From positions 1-11,460 of the forward strand of contig JAIWNU010000161.1 of assembly GCA_020216655.1 (NCBI GenBank): DNA of 11,460 bases. Reading direction: 5' to 3'. The translations under genes and the position numbers were made by a program. Each line of letters begins with the position of its first letter. Positions within the stretch are counted from its first letter, which is position 1. Of this stretch, positions 1 to 6,852 are shown one piece after another. Source of the DNA: Treponema sp. (GTDB taxonomy: Bacteria > Spirochaetota > Spirochaetia > Treponematales > Breznakiellaceae). The notes below the pieces were generated by a model. That model worked only from the letters and a program-made list of their open reading frames with translations. It made no database searches and was not told where the DNA came from.

Positions 1-422
1 CCTGCGGCCATTTCGTTCAAAACAGGGTTATTGCCGATCATACCCACACCGCGGCTTGCATGAAAGGCAAAGACACCGATCATCATGAGCCCCAGGGCAA
101 TGTCATTCCTGCCGATCCGATCAAAAAAGGGTGCAATGACCAGGGGTATCATAACCAGGTACCGGGTAAGCCAGGCGGTTGCAAAAACCTGCACAATGGG
201 CAGACGGCGCACCAGGATTTTCCCCACGGGCATAAAAAAGAAGGCGGTAAAAACAAAGGCGTTTAAGACACCGATAACAGTCGACTTGGCGCCAAGGCGC
301 AGGGCATAGAGGGTAATGACACTGCCTGATAGGATGGTAAATGAAAAGGAGTTAAAACCATTAAAAACATTATATAATTTACGGAATTTTTTCAGTTGAT
401 AGGGCGTAAGCTGGCCGGTCAT
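1..422 (-). CDS. MFS transporter, N-terminal part (runs off the left edge)
   Basis: This minus-strand reading frame has no stop up to base 1 and gives 140 complete codons from an ATG at 422. The product starts with a short basic, amphipathic segment (MTGQLTPYQLKKFRKLYN). Hydrophobic segments follow at about residues 23-41, 48-64, 85-100 and 107-121. A basic loop after the second segment (GKILVRR, 67-73) sits where the major facilitator superfamily has its motif A loop. This layout fits the first four of twelve membrane helices of an MFS permease in the inner membrane. The substrate cannot be told. An in-frame stop lies 21 bases upstream with no other start between, so the ATG is firm. There is no Shine-Dalgarno sequence before it, and the likely promoter puts the RNA start at the ATG itself. 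The gene is divergent from the kinase at 570. The family call rests on topology and general resemblance; it could be another polytopic transporter. Confidence 0.75.
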   Translation of the reverse strand, partial: MTGQLTPYQLKKFRKLYNVFNGFNSFSFTILSGSVITLYALRLGAKSTVIGVLNAFVFTAFFFMPVGKILVRRLPIVQVFATAWLTRYLVMIPLVIAPFFDRIGRNDIALGLMMIGVFAFHASRGVGMIGNNPVLNEMAA

Positions 423-429
423 ACTGTAT

Positions 430-459
430 ATTCTAGCTGTTTAAGCCAGGGATTTACAA
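430..459 (-). promoter_or_regulatory. Predicted promoter for the MFS gene, leaderless
   Basis: Read on the minus strand, TTGTAA (459-454) is followed after 18 bases by TAGAAT (435-430), a fair sigma-70 pair. The last base of the -10 box would place the RNA start near 423, one base before the ATG at 422. Together with the missing Shine-Dalgarno sequence this predicts a leaderless mRNA. The same TTGTAA box and 18-base spacing appear in the opposite promoter at 505-534. Confidence 0.4.
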
Positions 460-504
460 GAGAACAGGGACCGGCTTTAAAATAACATCAAATAATAAAA
501 ACCC

Positions 505-534
505 TTGTAAGCACAATTCTAAATCCATTATAGT
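505..534 (+). promoter_or_regulatory. Predicted sigma-70 promoter for the PAS kinase gene
   Basis: TTGTAA (505-510) and TATAGT (529-534) are separated by 18 bases in an AT-rich intergenic stretch. The predicted RNA start is near 541. This gives a 29-base leader to the ATG at 570 and contains the strong ribosome binding site at 556-562. The in-frame ATG at 543 would lie at about +3, which argues against its use. Confidence 0.55.
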
Positions 535-555
535 GTAAAGAGATGCCTATTAAGC

Positions 556-562
556 AAGGAGG
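556..562 (+). promoter_or_regulatory. Ribosome binding site that decides the kinase start
   Basis: AAGGAGG lies seven bases before the ATG at 570. The reading frame is open further up to an ATG at 543, but this site falls inside that extension. It therefore marks 570 as the true start. Confidence 0.85.
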
Positions 563-569
563 AAAAGAA

Positions 570-2348
570 ATGGACAAAATAAAGGCCAGTATTCTCCTTG
601 TGGAAGACGATGCCATTACTGCCATCATGGAAAAAAACCAGCTTGAACGTTACGGTTATGAGGTCCATCTTGTAAAAACAGGAGAAGAGGCGATAGCCAC
701 GGTGGCAGAACAGAAGCTACCAATTGATTTAATTTTGATGGATATAGATTTAGGGCCCGGCATCGATGGAACCGAAGCGGCGGCGCAAATACTTGCCCTT
801 AAGGATATTCCCGTACTTTTTTGTTCATCCCATAATGAACGAGAAATAGTTGAAAAAACCGAAAATATAAGCGGCTACGGGTATGTGGTAAAAAACTCAG
901 GCATCACGGTCCTGGATGCGTCCATCAAAATGGCCCTAAAACTTTTTACATCCAAAATGGAACATCTAAAAACAGAGAAAGAACGGCAGAGACTATTAGG
1001 CTACCTGGAAAAGGCTCTGGATGAAATATACATTTTTAATGGCCGGGACTTGCATTTTGAGTATGTCAACAACGGGGCTATCCGAAATCTGGGCTATACG
1101 TTTGAAGAATTAAAAACAATGCCCCCCGTGGATATTAAGCCAGAATACACAGAAGCAAAGTTTCGGGAATTCATCCGCCCCCTTATCGAAGGCCGCCAGG
1201 AAGAACTGCATTTTGAAACAGTGCATCGCCGCAAAGACGGAAGCACCTACCCGGTAGAAATACACCTGCGATACAACCCCGGTCCGGATGGGGGAACTTT
1301 CTCTGCCTTTATTATGGATATTTCGGAACGCAAACGTTCAGAAGAGGCGCTGCGGGAGAGCGAGGCCCTGTTCCGGCATGTTTTTGAACAGCACAAGGCG
1401 GTAAAACTGCTCATTGATCCAGAGGATGGCCGCATTTTAGACGCAAACCTTGCGGCGGTAGAATTTTACGGCTGGAGCCGGGAACAGCTCTGTTCTATGC
1501 ACATCCAGGATATCAACACCCTGTCTCCAGAAGCTGTCGCAGAGGAAATGGCGAAAGCAGTAGAAAACAAACGGAACTATTTCCAGTTTAAGCACCGCCT
1601 GGCCGACGGCTCGGTTCGGGATGTGGAGGTCTACAGCAGTAAGCTGGAAATAAGAGGCAAAGCGGTGCTCCACTCGATAATTCATGACGACACGGACAGA
1701 AAACGGGCGGAAGAGGCCCTTAAAAAGCAGCTTGCCGAGAAGGAGATCCTCCTCCGTGAAGTGCATCACCGGGTAAAAAACAATATGGCGAATCTCATGG
1801 CCCTCTTAAAGTTTCAGGCCAACGAGACAGAAAATGCCGAGGTCCGCCAGGGCTTAGAGGAGGCTATCGCCCGCACAGAAAGCATGCAGAGTCTCTACGA
1901 AAAACTCCTTTTATCAGGAGAATACCGGGAAATTTACATGAAGAACTACTTAGAGGACCTTGTGAACTCTATTTTGGAAATATTCACCTTTCATTGCGCT
2001 GTAACCCTGGAAATGAATATTGCCGACATTCCATTGGACATTAAGCGGGCGGGAACTATCGGAATCATAACTAATGAGCTGTTAACAAATACCTTAAAAT
2101 ATGCCTTTGCGGACCGAACAACGGGAACTATCAGGATAATCCTAGAAAAAACAGAGGATCAGATTCGCCTTGTTATTAAGGATGACGGCCCTGGCTTTGA
2201 CGCCCAGAGTCTTATGAGCAAGTCCACAGGCTTCGGCCTTACCTTAGTGAACATGCTTGCGGAAGAGCTTAAGGGAACCTTTACCATGCAGAATGACCAC
2301 GGTACCATAAGCACTGTTCAGTTTCCATATATAGGCCTTACGTTATAG
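570..2348 (+). CDS. Cytoplasmic hybrid sensor: receiver-PAS-PAS-HisKA_2 histidine kinase
   Basis: The 592-residue protein has no signal peptide or membrane segment, so it acts in the cytoplasm. Residues 7-118 are a CheY-like receiver: acidic pocket D13/D14, phosphoacceptor D58 in LILMDIDLG, S86/S87 and K108. Two PAS domains follow at about 140-255 and 265-378, each ending in the usual DISERKR or DDTDRKR linker. The dimerisation/phosphotransfer part is of the HisKA_2 (HWE-related) type, with motif REVHHRVKNN and H400 as the likely phosphorylated histidine. The ATPase domain (about 480-590) shows N502/E503 and N507, the D538-DGPG loop, and the TGFGL box at 553-557. All kinase residues look intact. 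There is no DNA-binding output, so it must pass phosphate to another protein or be tuned through its own receiver. Its signal is unknown; the PAS domains may bind a ligand or cofactor. It is convergent with the membrane hybrid kinase, 3 bases apart. Start chosen from the ribosome binding site at 556-562. Confidence 0.9.
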   Translation: MDKIKASILLVEDDAITAIMEKNQLERYGYEVHLVKTGEEAIATVAEQKLPIDLILMDIDLGPGIDGTEAAAQILALKDIPVLFCSSHNEREIVEKTENISGYGYVVKNSGITVLDASIKMALKLFTSKMEHLKTEKERQRLLGYLEKALDEIYIFNGRDLHFEYVNNGAIRNLGYTFEELKTMPPVDIKPEYTEAKFREFIRPLIEGRQEELHFETVHRRKDGSTYPVEIHLRYNPGPDGGTFSAFIMDISERKRSEEALRESEALFRHVFEQHKAVKLLIDPEDGRILDANLAAVEFYGWSREQLCSMHIQDINTLSPEAVAEEMAKAVENKRNYFQFKHRLADGSVRDVEVYSSKLEIRGKAVLHSIIHDDTDRKRAEEALKKQLAEKEILLREVHHRVKNNMANLMALLKFQANETENAEVRQGLEEAIARTESMQSLYEKLLLSGEYREIYMKNYLEDLVNSILEIFTFHCAVTLEMNIADIPLDIKRAGTIGIITNELLTNTLKYAFADRTTGTIRIILEKTEDQIRLVIKDDGPGFDAQSLMSKSTGFGLTLVNMLAEELKGTFTMQNDHGTISTVQFPYIGLTL

Positions 2349-2351
2349 CCC

Positions 2352-4934
2352 TTACTCCGCCCCGCCTAAATAAGCAATAAGGGCGGCCCTGCTTGGCTGG
2401 CCCGTCCGTTTCAGGAGTGAGGATACCCGGTTAGAAATGGTGCGGGCAGAACAGCCCAATTGGCTTGCGATTTCTTTATCGCTTAGTCCTTGGAGCAGGT
2501 ACTCCACCACTTCCCAATCCCGTTCAGTGGGTTTTATGTTCGCCAGACGTTCTCGCCAGGATCCCCGCTCCTTTCGCGGTAGAGATTCGCCCTGGCGAAG
2601 GGCCTGCAGAATCCGCTCTTCCATACGTTTTTGCTTTTGTTCCATAAGCAAACGGAGAGATTCAATTTTGGCCACCAGTTCATCAATATAAAAGGGCTTC
2701 TGGATAAAGTCCACCGCACCGGTGCCAAGAGCTTGTTCACGGATCGCTGGTTCCTGGTTGGCGGATATAAACAGAAAGGGAATGGCAGCAAAGCCAGGTT
2801 CTGCAAGGAGCCGCTCCCGAAAGGTCAGGCCATCCATGGGATACATGATAAGGTCCGAAATAACAAGGTCTGGCTCAAGCCCCTGCTGTATTTTTTCCAG
2901 AGCCTCCGCCCCCGATGTAGTGCTGTGGACAGCAAAGCGTGATGAAAGCACATTGGTCAGCATGGTCCTCGTATCTTCATCGTCTTCGACCAGGAGAATG
3001 GCGGTCTGTTGATGAAATCTCGTGTCTGTTTCGCCCTGTATCTGTTTGGCTGCGGCAATATCCCGGGAACTTTGGGCCTTCTGCGACTGGGGCAGGGAAA
3101 CCAAAAAACTCGTCCCCTTGCCCATTTCACTTTCGACCCGTATGGTACCGCCGAGGAGTTTTACTATTTCCGCAGAGAGGGGGAGCCCAATACCGAAACT
3201 GCTTACTCCCGGCCCCTGGGCTCGGGATGCGGCGGCGTGGCGGGTAAAGAGCATTGCCTGCTGTTCTGCAGGGATGCCTGGGCCTGAATCCTGGACTATA
3301 AACGTAATGAATCCATCCTCCGGCGGTATTATACGAATACGCAGTTCCCCCTCCGGGGGAGTAAATTTAATCCCGTTAGACAGTAAGTTGAACACCACCG
3401 TTTCAAGGAGCACTGGATCGGTATGGGCCACGGAGGGCCTTTCGGCGGCTTCGAGCTTGAAGCGGAGCTTTTTTTTCTCCGCTTCCGCGGAAAAGAGGGC
3501 CATATATTTTTGGAGATAGACCTGCATATCTACGGACTGCAGAAGGGGCTTCACCATCCCTGTATCAATTTTAAGCACATTCAAAAGCTGTTCCGACAGG
3601 TGTTTGAGCCGGTCGCAGTTCCTGCGGATAAGAGTAAAAACAGGATCATCATACCGGAGATTCTCGCCATAGAAACCTTTTTGGATCCCATCTATCGGGG
3701 TGATGATAAGGCTTACCGGGGTGCGCAGTTCATGACTTGCGGCGGCAAAAAAACGGGACCGCTCTTCATCTAGCTTTTGGAGATGGCTGTTCAGTTCTTC
3801 CAGGTTCTTAGTCCGCCGGTATTCCCGGGCAAAACGCCGGGCCAGCGCCAGGGACTGAAAGAGAATAAACAGAAGCTGGGCAAGAGTGATAAGCGATACG
3901 GTCGGCAGAAAGAGCCGGGTGAGCAAGAGGTCATTGAGGCCCCCAAGGACAAAGATGCTGAAACTGAGGAGGAACAGCCCCGCATCCTCTGCGCCGGATC
4001 TGCGAGCCCCTTCCAGTACTACCAAAGTTAGGGCGAAGAGAAGGAGCCAATAGATTTGTATCCCGATGAGGGTGCTAATGAACCAGGGTATGGATAAGAA
4101 CAAGACCGCCAGGCTTGAACTAAGGCCGATAGCAATAAGCCCCAGGGTTATGGGTTTTGGCCAGCGGTAGGGGCCAAAGAGGACTGAAAAGAACTGGATA
4201 TACAGCGGTGCCAGCACATACAGGCTCAGATATTCGATACGAACCAATAGATTCCAAGAAAGTTTTGGAAAGAGGAGTAGAAGGATTTTTTCTCCTGTAA
4301 CGAGCTGTCTAAAAACAAAGGCAAGGCATATCAGGGCAAAGAGCAGCAGTGCCTGATCTTTTCTTCGGTACAGGTAGAGGATAAGATAAAAGAGAAACAC
4401 GATAAAAAAGATCCCTGCCATAGCCGCGTCCCGAATTAAAGCCCGGTCCCTACGGCTTAAAAGCTCATTTTTGCTGCCGAGCTGTATAGGCCCCCATATG
4501 CCCCCGCCGTTGGTATCCTCATAGTTGGATACTTTGATGGTAAGCTTAACCTGGTCGGGCAGGTTCGGAGGGACTTCGAGGTACAAGGGAGCTACCATAG
4601 GCACATGGGCTGCCGGATCGGGACTGTAAGTTCCCTGCCCTCCGATTAATTTGTCATCAATATAGACTTCACAGGCTGTTCCAATTTCACCTATACGGAG
4701 CATGAGGGGCGGCCGTGTTTCAGGGGGCGGCAAAGTAAGGAGCCGCTCGTAGCGGGCATAGCCAAGAGCAGGAATGGCTCCGCCGTACATGGTCCAATTG
4801 CTCGGGACCGAGACGGTGATAGGATTTCTGTCCTGAAAACTAAAGAGCCAGCGGTCATGAAGCGGGAAAACATCTACCTGAGCAGCACTTATTTTGAAAA
4901 CTGTGATTAGTATAAAAAGGGCAGCAAAAAACAT
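2352..4934 (-). CDS. Membrane hybrid kinase: 7TMR-DISM sensor, HisKA, HATPase, receiver, LuxR-type HTH
   Basis: With the start at 4934 the product has 860 residues. Residues 1-19 resemble a signal peptide (cleavage near SAAQ). Residues 20-165 form a periplasmic beta-rich domain like the DISM extracellular domain. About 172-365 hold seven hydrophobic helices (7TMR-DISM). A helical linker leads to HisKA, with H401 in SHELRTP. The ATPase has N516/N520, DSGPG at 549-553 and FGIGL at 580-584. A receiver (645-765) shows E650/D651/D652, phosphoacceptor D694, S724 and K746. A LuxR/GerE-type helix-turn-helix fills 803-860 (TERDWEVVEYLLQGLSDKEIASQLGC...). Known DISM domains are thought to bind carbohydrates or other small ligands; the ligand here is unknown. 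All phosphorelay residues are present, so one polypeptide could sense, phosphorylate itself and bind DNA from the membrane. The frame is open to a TTG at 5024, and an ATG at 4967 would give a more basic signal-peptide start (RRGR). I chose 4934 for its GGAGG six bases upstream. Confidence 0.9.
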   Translation of the reverse strand: MFFAALFILITVFKISAAQVDVFPLHDRWLFSFQDRNPITVSVPSNWTMYGGAIPALGYARYERLLTLPPPETRPPLMLRIGEIGTACEVYIDDKLIGGQGTYSPDPAAHVPMVAPLYLEVPPNLPDQVKLTIKVSNYEDTNGGGIWGPIQLGSKNELLSRRDRALIRDAAMAGIFFIVFLFYLILYLYRRKDQALLLFALICLAFVFRQLVTGEKILLLLFPKLSWNLLVRIEYLSLYVLAPLYIQFFSVLFGPYRWPKPITLGLIAIGLSSSLAVLFLSIPWFISTLIGIQIYWLLLFALTLVVLEGARRSGAEDAGLFLLSFSIFVLGGLNDLLLTRLFLPTVSLITLAQLLFILFQSLALARRFAREYRRTKNLEELNSHLQKLDEERSRFFAAASHELRTPVSLIITPIDGIQKGFYGENLRYDDPVFTLIRRNCDRLKHLSEQLLNVLKIDTGMVKPLLQSVDMQVYLQKYMALFSAEAEKKKLRFKLEAAERPSVAHTDPVLLETVVFNLLSNGIKFTPPEGELRIRIIPPEDGFITFIVQDSGPGIPAEQQAMLFTRHAAASRAQGPGVSSFGIGLPLSAEIVKLLGGTIRVESEMGKGTSFLVSLPQSQKAQSSRDIAAAKQIQGETDTRFHQQTAILLVEDDEDTRTMLTNVLSSRFAVHSTTSGAEALEKIQQGLEPDLVISDLIMYPMDGLTFRERLLAEPGFAAIPFLFISANQEPAIREQALGTGAVDFIQKPFYIDELVAKIESLRLLMEQKQKRMEERILQALRQGESLPRKERGSWRERLANIKPTERDWEVVEYLLQGLSDKEIASQLGCSARTISNRVSSLLKRTGQPSRAALIAYLGGAE

Positions 4935-4940
4935 TCGCCC

Positions 4941-4945
4941 CCTCC
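4941..4945 (-). promoter_or_regulatory. Ribosome binding site favouring the 4934 start
   Basis: On the minus strand GGAGG lies six bases before the ATG at 4934. The ATG at 4967 has nothing similar before it, and the TTG at 5024 has only a weak AGGGA. The weakness of this choice is that the resulting signal peptide has no basic residue before its hydrophobic core. Confidence 0.55.
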
Positions 4946-4973
4946 GATAATGCAGCAGGTCAATCATATTGCT

Positions 4974-4982
4974 ATAGTACCA
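4974..4982 (-). promoter_or_regulatory. Possible extended -10 promoter for the membrane hybrid kinase
   Basis: On the minus strand TGG-TACTAT (4982-4974) fits an extended -10 element; no good -35 box is seen. The RNA start would fall near 4967, which is the A of the alternative ATG. That leaves a 33-base leader before the start at 4934 and supports it. Confidence 0.35.
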
Positions 4983-5057
4983 TAGATTTGTGGATAGTTT
5001 GGATTTTTTTAAGATTTTAGCCAAGACTGGTTCCCTGGGAAAAAATACTTAGGACCT

Positions 5058-5084
5058 GTGACATTTTTCCTGGTAGGCAATAAT
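5058..5084 (+). promoter_or_regulatory. Weak candidate promoter for the lipoprotein lipase
   Basis: GTGACA (5058-5063) and AATAAT (5079-5084) each match five of six consensus bases, but the spacer is only 15 bases. The RNA start would be near 5091, ahead of the ribosome binding site GAGGAGG at 5121-5127. Nothing better is visible in the 199-base gap 4935-5133. Confidence 0.25.
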
Positions 5085-5133
5085 AGCAAACCAGGCTCAT
5101 GCTGTTTGTACAATCGAATTGAGGAGGCCACTC

Positions 5134-6663
5134 ATGAAACCAGCTTCGTTCTTCCGTCTTTCTGTACTAGCAGCAGTCGCAGCAATCGGCGCCGTGCTGA
5201 TGCTTATATCCTGTACATCTCCCTTTGACCAGTTTTCCAGCTCCATGGATGTTGGAGAAGACACCAACCTATCCAGGGCTGTGGTCAATCTTGCCATTAC
5301 ATCAGTAAGTCCCGGGGCAAACAGTACTGAGGTTTCCATCGGCCAGCCGGTGGTCATTACCTTTAATACGCCTATTAATGCGGGCAGTGTACCGTCAGGT
5401 TTTGTAACATTAAACGATGCATCCTCCGGCGCTGCAGTAGCAGGCCGGCTTGTGGTGGATAGCAGCGGTACAAAAATCTACTATTATCCTATATTCCAAA
5501 CCCAAGCTTCAGGAACCGGCAGCTCTGCTACCATCCGCATTTCCGGACTCAAACAGGACGGGACCTACCGGATTACCCTTAAAGGGACCATTACCGCAAC
5601 TAACGGAACCAGCCTCACGGTGAACCAAAGCAGTACCTACAGCTGCGCTAACCTGGACTTTGGTATATGGTGGTTTAATGACAAGGGAGAGGCCCAAAAG
5701 TATATTCCGGGGATTCCTAATCAGTTCTATGATCCTTCTAAGCCCGTCGTGCTTTATGTACATGGCTGGCAGAAAAGCAGCGTTACTAATAATTATTGGC
5801 GAGAAGTGCCCTACCTTTGGAACGACAAGTACACAAGTAATGTAAACACAGGAACCTTCTGGAAACAGAAGGGCTACAATCTGGGTGTTTTTTACTGGGA
5901 TCAGTTTGCCGATGAAGATGAGGTAAAGGATGCGGAAGCTAAAATTTGGGTGGGAAATAACGGACTTAAGCAGATGCGATACAAGCTTTCCAACGGCACC
6001 TATGTTTCCTACAGCACCGCAAAAAGCGCCGGGGACCTCCTGTACGATGCTTACAAGGCCGCGTTGGCATCCAATACATCTGGTTATATCCGCCTGGTAG
6101 GTCACTCCTTGGGAAACCAGATGGTTACGGTCCTCGCCTACAAAACCGCGGTGGACGCTAAAAACGGCAGCCTTGCCACAGCCCTGGTCCCCAAACTGGT
6201 ATACCTGGCGGATCCCTTCTGGAGCAAGGATGGTAAAACCTATCTGAGCGGCAAATGGACCGGCGAAGTCTGCCGCACCTACATTAATTATGCCATTTCC
6301 CAATTCGGTGTTATTGTAGAACAGTCCAAGTCCACCGCTATCGGTGGTTACCTCGTGGGGGATGAAAATCTTGATATGCGAAAAATGACCGCCTTCTTCC
6401 GGATCTGGCCTGACTTTATTTCTCTTACCGATGCGGCTCTGCAGCATAGCTACGCAGTCCTCTGGTACTTCTGGTCCATGGGCGGCACCGTCCAAACCCA
6501 AAACGGCGCATTGGGAGCCGCAGCGGCGGACAGCACGGTTAAAAGCATGATGAATTACGGAAAAACATCCTATTATTACTGGTATAACGAGGGCAGCGGC
6601 AACAATACGGGGACTCCCCTGGACGATAGCTTCGTACGTGCTTCTGGCATAAGCACCTGGTAG
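5134..6663 (+). CDS. Secreted lipoprotein: Ig-like (Big_5) domain plus alpha/beta-hydrolase lipase
   Basis: The 509-residue product opens with a lipoprotein signal peptide (basic start, hydrophobic core, lipobox LISC with C27), so it should be lipid-anchored outside the inner membrane. Residues about 50-175 resemble a bacterial Ig-like domain of the Big_5/SbsA type (SVSPGANSTEVSIGQPVVITFN). From about 200 on it has an alpha/beta-hydrolase fold: LYVHGW at 207-212 (oxyanion region, H210-G211), nucleophile elbow GHSLG with S325, D360 in YLADPFW, and H438 in LQHSY. Their order and spacing fit a full lipase catalytic triad. It probably hydrolyses a lipid or other ester; the substrate is not known. 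The C-terminal end is rich in tyrosine and tryptophan. The frame is open to a TTG at 5119, but GAGGAGG at 5121-5127, six bases before the ATG, fixes the start at 5134. It is a single-gene unit closed by the terminator at 6693. Confidence 0.85.
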   Translation: MKPASFFRLSVLAAVAAIGAVLMLISCTSPFDQFSSSMDVGEDTNLSRAVVNLAITSVSPGANSTEVSIGQPVVITFNTPINAGSVPSGFVTLNDASSGAAVAGRLVVDSSGTKIYYYPIFQTQASGTGSSATIRISGLKQDGTYRITLKGTITATNGTSLTVNQSSTYSCANLDFGIWWFNDKGEAQKYIPGIPNQFYDPSKPVVLYVHGWQKSSVTNNYWREVPYLWNDKYTSNVNTGTFWKQKGYNLGVFYWDQFADEDEVKDAEAKIWVGNNGLKQMRYKLSNGTYVSYSTAKSAGDLLYDAYKAALASNTSGYIRLVGHSLGNQMVTVLAYKTAVDAKNGSLATALVPKLVYLADPFWSKDGKTYLSGKWTGEVCRTYINYAISQFGVIVEQSKSTAIGGYLVGDENLDMRKMTAFFRIWPDFISLTDAALQHSYAVLWYFWSMGGTVQTQNGALGAAAADSTVKSMMNYGKTSYYYWYNEGSGNNTGTPLDDSFVRASGISTW

Positions 6664-6692
6664 TTTTTACAGCAGAGCCTACAGGAAATAGC

Positions 6693-6741
6693 AACGGGGA
6701 TTACGGGGGGCCATACCGGATTTTCCGTAATCCCCGTTTTT
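6693..6741 (+). terminator. Rho-independent terminator of the lipase gene
   Basis: A perfect 14-bp stem pairs AACGGGGATTACGG (6693-6706) with CCGTAATCCCCGTT (6725-6738). The loop is 18 bases, and a run of five T begins at 6737. It lies 29 bases after the lipase stop. This is the clearest terminator in the window. Confidence 0.93.
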
Positions 6742-6781
6742 ATTGAGGTCCTAAGCCTTTAGCGAAAAGGGCGTTATTTGA

Positions 6782-6810
6782 TTGTATTTTTTCAACTATT
6801 CCAGTATATT
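6782..6810 (+). promoter_or_regulatory. Predicted promoter for the aldo/keto reductase
   Basis: TTGTAT (6782-6787) and TATATT (6805-6810) are 17 bases apart in an AT-rich stretch just after the lipase terminator. The predicted RNA start near 6817 leaves 36 bases before the ATG at 6853. The -35 box matches only its TTG part. Confidence 0.45.
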
Positions 6811-6852
6811 TATATTGATCTATATATAAACCTAGCAGGGGGAGCTTTGATT

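Noticed and set aside
60..309. Small plus-strand open frames of 68 and 74 codons at the left end
   Set aside because: Both are antisense to the MFS transporter frame, whose helices are clear, and neither shows a plausible start or domain.
2348..2384. Seven-base inverted repeat GCCCTTA / TAAGGGC between the convergent kinases
   Set aside because: The loop is 23 bases, no T run follows on either strand, and most of it lies within the coding end of the hybrid kinase. It is too weak to call a terminator.
3022..3519. Plus-strand open frame (165 codons) inside the hybrid kinase gene
   Set aside because: It is antisense to the kinase and ATPase domains, which are clearly coding on the minus strand. 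The translation looks random.
5509..6501. Long minus-strand open frame (330 codons) opposite the lipase gene
   Set aside because: It lies wholly inside the well-supported lipase gene, has no recognisable domain and no ribosome binding site that I could make out. It looks like an antisense shadow of biased codons.
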